A DNA stretch of 9,809 nucleotides from Chloroflexota bacterium (GTDB lineage: Bacteria > Chloroflexota > Limnocylindria > P2-11E): NCBI GenBank assembly GCA_005881085.1, contig VBGU01000090.1, positions 1 to 9,809 on the forward strand, in the 5' to 3' direction. The notes beneath the pieces were generated by a model, which was given only the letters and a program-made list of their open reading frames with translations, had not been told where the DNA came from and made no database searches. Position 1 is the stretch's first letter, and the number at the start of each line of letters is the position of its first letter. A program made the position numbers and the translations under genes. Below, in pieces: positions 6,087-9,809 of the stretch.

Positions 6087-7906
6087 CCAGCGGCAGTATC
6101 GACCGCCGCGTTACGCCTCGCCTGGTACGCCGGGATCGTCGCCATCGGTGGCCGCTCGACATCGATGATGTCGTGCATCTCGAGGTGGAGCTTGCCGCCG
6201 CGGGTCGCGATGAGCTTCATCGTGTAGTTGGCCTCCTCGAGCAGGTTCGTGCCGTGGGCCTCGCCCATCCGTTTGATCGCGACCTGCAGGACTTCGAAGC
6301 TCATCTTCGATAAGTCGTAGAGCGACTGGTTGCGGTGAATGCGCTGCTTCATGTCGACCTGGCCGATGGCGCCCAGACCCGCGCGCTGCAGCGTGTCCAC
6401 GAGCAGCCCGGTTTCGACGCCGTATCCCGAGAAGAACGGCAGCTGCTCGAGTAACGTTCGCCGGCCGGCTTGCTCGCCGGACAGCGGCTGCACGATCCCC
6501 GATAGCTCGGGAAAAAAGAGGTTCAGGATCGGGCGCGCGGCCAGCTCGGTCACGCGACCGCCGCCGGTGGCCTGCAGCTCGTCACCGATGTGGAGCGGTC
6601 GCTGGTAGAAGGCCTTCACGAACTGCAGGTCGGGTCGCATGAGCAGCGGACCGACGATGCCGTACACGAACTTCGGGTGCGCGCTCGTGACGTCGGTGTC
6701 GATCCACACGACGATGTCGCCGCCCAGGACGTGGAGGCTCTTCCAGAGGGCCTCGCCCTTCCCGCGGTAGCTGCCGGTCTCCGGAAGTATTTCGTCGTGG
6801 ATGAAGACCGGCACACCTTCCTCTTCGGCGATCTCACGCGTGCGATCGTCGGACCGCGAGTCGATGACGACGAGCTCATCGACGAGCGGGAAGCGCTCGA
6901 CGAGACGCGAGCGGATCGCGCGGATGACTTTGCGGATCGTCGCCTCCTCGTTGAGTGTTGGGAGACCGACCGAGATGCGGAGGTTCTGCCGCTCTTTCGC
7001 TTCGACGAGGCGGCGCAGATCGGCGAATTCGGTGGAGCTGAACGTGTTCTCGGCGAACCACTTGTCGGTGAGCTCGCCGAGCACGCGACTGCGTTCCGCG
7101 CGCTCGGCCGGGAGGCGGGTCCGCTCGACGAACATCGGCGAGGCGAGAGGCGCGCTGGTGCGGACGACGACCGCATTGCGGGCGTCCGCGATGATCCTCT
7201 GGCCGACGGGTCCGAGCGGGTCGCGCGCGCCTTCGCGACCGGTCGCGCCGAAGACGATCGCGTCGTGCTCCGCGAGCTCGTCCTCGATCACTTTCGCCGG
7301 ATCGCCCGATCGCGTGACGAGGCGCTCGACGCGCTCGTCGTACGCACGCTCGCCGAGCAGCTGGTAGAGGGTCTGGGCCTTTCGCCCGCCGTCGGGCTCG
7401 GCGACGTGGAGCAGCGTCACCGCGCCGCCTTGCGCTTTTGCGAGCGCGATCCCAAGGCGCGCGGCGAGCTGGGCGTAGCGGCCGCCGCGTACCGGGACGA
7501 GGATCCGTTTCGCGCGCGCGGGCCGGCCTTTGACCACCGCGAGGTCGCACGGCGGCTGCCGCAGGATCGCCTCGATCGTCGTCCCGAACATGTCCCAGCC
7601 TGGACGGCGCCAGGCCACGAGGAGCAGGTCGGGCCGCTCGGTTGCGCAGGCCTCGCGGATCGCCTCCCACCCGACGCGGGCGACGGTCACCAGGCTGCGG
7701 AGGTGATGTCCGGGAAGCCCGCCCGCCAGGGCGTCGAGCGCGCGGCGCCGAACGCGCGCTTCTGGCTGGGCCGAGGCGAGCGTGTCCTCGCCGGTGACCT
7801 CGATCGCCGATGCGAGCACGACCTCGCCGTCGCCGGCAAGCGCGGCGGCGGTCTCGAGGAGACTGCCCTCGCGCTCGGGATCGCCGATCGCGACGAGGAC
7901 CTTCAT
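6083..7906 (-). CDS. gpgS: UspA-UspA-glucosyl-3-phosphoglycerate synthase fusion (GT81)
   Basis: The 607-residue protein has three parts. Residues 1-128 and 132-252 are two UspA-like alpha/beta domains: each opens with a hydrophobic strand (KVLVAIGD; RILVPVRGG) and ends in a core strand (CDLAVVKGR; NAVVVRTSA). After a linker, 275-590 is a GT81 glycosyltransferase like GpgS, which moves glucose from a nucleotide sugar (UDP- or GDP-glucose) to 3-phosphoglycerate. Its motifs are WFAENTF (283-289), GLPTLNEEATI (314-324), VVIDSRSDD (346-354), RGKGEALW (381-388), the metal-binding DTD (403-405), FVKAFYQRPL (429-438), GGGRVTEL (448-455), SGYGVETG (493-500) and the HRNQ block (524-527). The UspA nucleotide motif (G-x2-G-x9-G) is degenerate in both domains. 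ATG 7906 overlaps the GT4 stop as ATGA. Known GpgS proteins are about 300-400 residues, so the stress domains are an addition that could regulate or localise the enzyme. No phosphatase (GpgP) gene is in the window. Confidence 0.92.
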   Translation of the reverse strand: MKVLVAIGDPEREGSLLETAAALAGDGEVVLASAIEVTGEDTLASAQPEARVRRRALDALAGGLPGHHLRSLVTVARVGWEAIREACATERPDLLLVAWRRPGWDMFGTTIEAILRQPPCDLAVVKGRPARAKRILVPVRGGRYAQLAARLGIALAKAQGGAVTLLHVAEPDGGRKAQTLYQLLGERAYDERVERLVTRSGDPAKVIEDELAEHDAIVFGATGREGARDPLGPVGQRIIADARNAVVVRTSAPLASPMFVERTRLPAERAERSRVLGELTDKWFAENTFSSTEFADLRRLVEAKERQNLRISVGLPTLNEEATIRKVIRAIRSRLVERFPLVDELVVIDSRSDDRTREIAEEEGVPVFIHDEILPETGSYRGKGEALWKSLHVLGGDIVVWIDTDVTSAHPKFVYGIVGPLLMRPDLQFVKAFYQRPLHIGDELQATGGGRVTELAARPILNLFFPELSGIVQPLSGEQAGRRTLLEQLPFFSGYGVETGLLVDTLQRAGLGAIGQVDMKQRIHRNQSLYDLSKMSFEVLQVAIKRMGEAHGTNLLEEANYTMKLIATRGGKLHLEMHDIIDVERPPMATIPAYQARRNAAVDTAAG

Positions 7907-9120
7907 GCGATCCCCTCAAGCACGAGCGGGACCACGCGCTCGGCGAGGACGCGCGACCACGCCATCGCGCGGACCCGAGAGCGAAAGCGCGGACCGGGTT
8001 GCCCGAGCGATCGCTCGATCGCGTCGGCGATGACTTCACCGGACGCGTCGGGAGGCACGTACGTCGCGGCGTCGCCGGCGAGCGCGCGCAGGGTGGGGAG
8101 GTCGCTGCACACGATGGACAGGCGGTGGAGGGCGGCTTCGAGCAACGGGATGCCGAAACCCTCGCTCTGGCTCGGCAGCACGAGGGCGTCGCCGAGGGCG
8201 TAGAGGTCGGCGACGACGCGGTAGGAAGCTTTCAAACCGAGCGCGTAAAGGAGGTGGACGCCATCGACACCCTCGGCGAGGGCGGCGAGATCGGCGAGGT
8301 AATGCGCGTTCGCGGCGTTGTGCGGTCCGGGTGGTCCGGTCACGACGAGCATCGCCTGATGGCCACGCCCGCGGAGCGCGGCCGTCGCGGCGATGGCGGC
8401 CTCGATGCGCTTCCGCCGGGTGAGTCGGGCGGGCAGAACGAGGAGCGGATCGGCCCGGTAGAGGTCGAGTCGCTCGGCGAGGCGTGTCCCCGCTGTCGAA
8501 AGCCCGAGCGCGGCGGCGATGTCCACTCCATTCGGCACCACCGCGACGCCCTCGCGACGCAGACCGGCGAGCGCGGCTAGCTGGTCCGCACGCTCGTCCG
8601 ACACGGCGACGTAGCGGATCCCCGGGTGGGCCCGGGCGATGAGACCCCACGGGTCACCGGGGTGACGCTCGTTCGCATACAGCGGGTCGGACCAGGCGAG
8701 GTCGTGCGTCCACGCGATGACGACGCCCGGGCGCTCGCGCGCGAGCCGAACGAGCGCCTCCGTCAGCGCCAGATCCTTGTGCATCGTCATGACGTTGTGC
8801 ACGACGACGCGGTCCGCCCTCGCGAATATCGGCCGAAGCTTGCGCACCAGGCGGTCGACGAGCGCGTCGTGCGCCTTCGTGCGCTCGCCCTGCGCGAGAG
8901 AACGGAAATCGCGCAGGACCCTCTCGTTCCGCGAATCGACCTCGGGAATGCGCGCGAGTCGCACGCCGTTTGGCGCGCGGCCTCGTCCGGCGACGATCGT
9001 GACATCCGCGCCCGCCTCGCGGAGCGCCGTCGCGTGAACGCCCATGACCTGCTCGACGCCGCCGAGAATCGAGGGAGCGGTGTAATGCACGAGGACGACG
9101 CGCGGACGCCGGCGCGTCAC
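7903..9120 (-). CDS. GT4 family glycosyltransferase, possibly mannosylglucosylglycerate-type
   Basis: This 405-residue GT-B enzyme has an N-terminal Rossmann half with the acceptor loop ILGGVEQ (18-24) and a C-terminal donor half. VVPNGVD (194-200) marks the junction, ARLTRRKR (231-238) supplies the Arg232/Lys237 pair that binds the donor phosphates, and SEGFGIPLLE gives the E-x7-E motif (Glu320, Glu328). The stretch VHNVMTMHKDLALT (107-120) and AWTHDLAWSDPLY (136-148) is distinctive and may define the subfamily. GTG 9120 overlaps the preceding stop as GTGA. Lying next to gpgS, it could mannosylate or glucosylate glucosyl-(phospho)glycerate, as the Mgg enzymes do in other bacteria. That is an inference from context; donor and acceptor are not readable from the sequence. 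Confidence 0.85.
   Translation of the reverse strand: MTRRRPRVVLVHYTAPSILGGVEQVMGVHATALREAGADVTIVAGRGRAPNGVRLARIPEVDSRNERVLRDFRSLAQGERTKAHDALVDRLVRKLRPIFARADRVVVHNVMTMHKDLALTEALVRLARERPGVVIAWTHDLAWSDPLYANERHPGDPWGLIARAHPGIRYVAVSDERADQLAALAGLRREGVAVVPNGVDIAAALGLSTAGTRLAERLDLYRADPLLVLPARLTRRKRIEAAIAATAALRGRGHQAMLVVTGPPGPHNAANAHYLADLAALAEGVDGVHLLYALGLKASYRVVADLYALGDALVLPSQSEGFGIPLLEAALHRLSIVCSDLPTLRALAGDAATYVPPDASGEVIADAIERSLGQPGPRFRSRVRAMAWSRVLAERVVPLVLEGIA
7911..7917 (-). promoter_or_regulatory. Shine-Dalgarno of the UspA-GpgS gene
   Basis: On the minus strand GAGGGGA lies four bases before ATG 7906, with its GAGG core about seven bases away, inside the last codons of the GT4 gene. It supports this start and suggests that the gene has its own initiation as well as coupling. 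Confidence 0.6.
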
Positions 9121-9809
9121 GCGGTGGCAGCCGCCCTCGCGACGCGGCCGCGACCGCCCGCGATGCGATCGCCGCGCTGGCTCCGCCGGACGCGGAATGT
9201 GACGCGCGAATCGAAGAGGCGCATATCGCGAACGTCGACGCGGTCGAGCCACGCCGGGAGCGCGGGGTCGAGCAAGAGGCGCTGCGTGTTCAGGTCCGGC
9301 TGCATCCCGAGGAGCGCGCGCAGGCAGAGAAAGACCATCCCCGCGGACCACGCCTGCGGGATGCACGACACGAGGTAGTCGGCCGGCCGCGACGAGAACC
9401 GGAGATCCCGCTGGAAACCGCACCAGAGCTCGGGAAGCTGCGCGTTCGGAAAGCGGCGGCCGGCCTCGATCAACGCGCCCACCACCTCGGCCGCCTCCTC
9501 GCGCTGACCGTAGCGCGCGAAGCCCTGAACGATGAGCGAGTTGTCGTGCGGCCACACCGATCCGTTGTGGTAGCTCATCGGGTTGTACGTCGGGTACTTG
9601 CTCGAGAGCGTCCGGATGCCCCACCCGGTGTACATGTCGAGCTCCATGAGGCGCCCCGTCAGGGCGGCGCCGTGTTCGGGGCTCGCGATCCCGCACCAGA
9701 GGGCGTGCCCGGCGTTGCTCGTCACGGCCGGGACCTGCTTCTTGTCGCCGTCGAGCGCCTGCGCGTAGCACTGCTCGGCTTCCATCCAGAAGTCGCGCTC
9801 GAAGCGGAT
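9117..9809 (-). CDS. Glycogen-debranching-type glycosidase, C-terminal part (5' truncated by window)
   Basis: The reading frame is open from the window edge for 230 codons to TGA 9117-9119; the ATG at 9785 is internal, because the family pattern (RFERDFWMEAE) runs through it. The (alpha/alpha)6-barrel C-terminal domain of amylo-alpha-1,6-glucosidase-like proteins (GDE_C) is recognisable from TSNAGHALWCGI, YHNGSVWPHDNSLI and LPELWCGFQR. Full members have about 700 residues with an N-terminal beta-domain, which would lie beyond base 9809. The protein presumably hydrolyses an alpha-glucoside. In this operon it may act on a storage glucan to supply glucose, or on the glycosylated solute itself; the sequence does not decide. 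It is the first visible gene of the minus-strand chain and is joined to the GT4 gene by a GTGA overlap. Confidence 0.85.
   Translation of the reverse strand: MRFERDFWMEAEQCYAQALDGDKKQVPAVTSNAGHALWCGIASPEHGAALTGRLMELDMYTGWGIRTLSSKYPTYNPMSYHNGSVWPHDNSLIVQGFARYGQREEAAEVVGALIEAGRRFPNAQLPELWCGFQRDLRFSSRPADYLVSCIPQAWSAGMVFLCLRALLGMQPDLNTQRLLLDPALPAWLDRVDVRDMRLFDSRVTFRVRRSQRGDRIAGGRGRVARAAATA

Noticed and set aside
6590..8203. A 537-codon open frame on the plus strand, antisense to the UspA-GpgS and GT4 genes
   Set aside because: It is Arg-, Glu- and Asp-rich with no domain pattern, and it mirrors two clear genes. Long antisense frames are expected where the third codon position is mostly G or C.
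9121..9771. An upstream extension of the GT4 frame through the glycosidase gene
   Set aside because: It is an off-frame reading of the glycosidase; the GT-B fold begins just after GTG 9120, which overlaps the glycosidase stop.
1..9809. CRISPR array, tRNA or rRNA genes, insertion sequence or attachment site
   Set aside because: Reading both strands, I found no spaced direct repeats, no cloverleaf with a conserved T-arm, no transposase-like frame and no terminal inverted repeats.

Overview
The window is GC-rich bacterial chromosomal DNA, tightly packed, with many GTG and TTG starts and genes that overlap by 1-4 bases. This style fits a high-GC soil or groundwater bacterium. A Chloroflexota lineage is my best guess, with Actinomycetota as an alternative, but nothing in the window fixes the taxonomy. 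I see no tRNA, rRNA, CRISPR array, IS element or phage gene.

Left part, plus strand. The window opens inside the last 27 codons of one MFS-type membrane protein. A second MFS exporter gene (82-1277) follows directly. Its C-terminal end resembles that of the first, so the two look like tandem paralogues. The second copy is broken near base 373-377 by a small net deletion. After an 80-base gap come panB (1358-2251, ketopantoate hydroxymethyltransferase) and a panE-type ketopantoate reductase (2251-3081), which share one base. Together they turn 2-oxoisovalerate into pantoate.

Middle part. A small four-helix membrane protein (minus strand, 3035-3364) overlaps the panE end tail to tail. A small lipoprotein of unknown function (plus strand, 3469-3948) runs the other way. 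Two perfect short hairpins (3947-3990) separate the lipoprotein from the convergent minus-strand operon.

Right part, minus strand, transcribed from 9809 down to 4003. Five genes form an unbroken chain in which each start codon overlaps the previous stop by four bases (NTGA). They are the C-terminal part of a glycogen-debranching-type glycosidase (runs off the window), a GT4 glycosyltransferase, a fusion of two UspA-like domains with a glucosyl-3-phosphoglycerate synthase (GpgS, GT81), panC (pantothenate synthetase), and an MFS transporter resembling the fosmidomycin-resistance (Fsr) group. The first three suggest synthesis or turnover of a glucosylglycerate-type compatible solute. panC completes the pantothenate branch begun by panB and panE on the other strand; panD is not in the window.

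The points most worth a second look are the UspA-UspA-GpgS fusion, the coupling of panC and a transporter to a solute operon, the tandem MFS pair with one damaged copy, and an unusually short N-terminal domain in the ketopantoate reductase.
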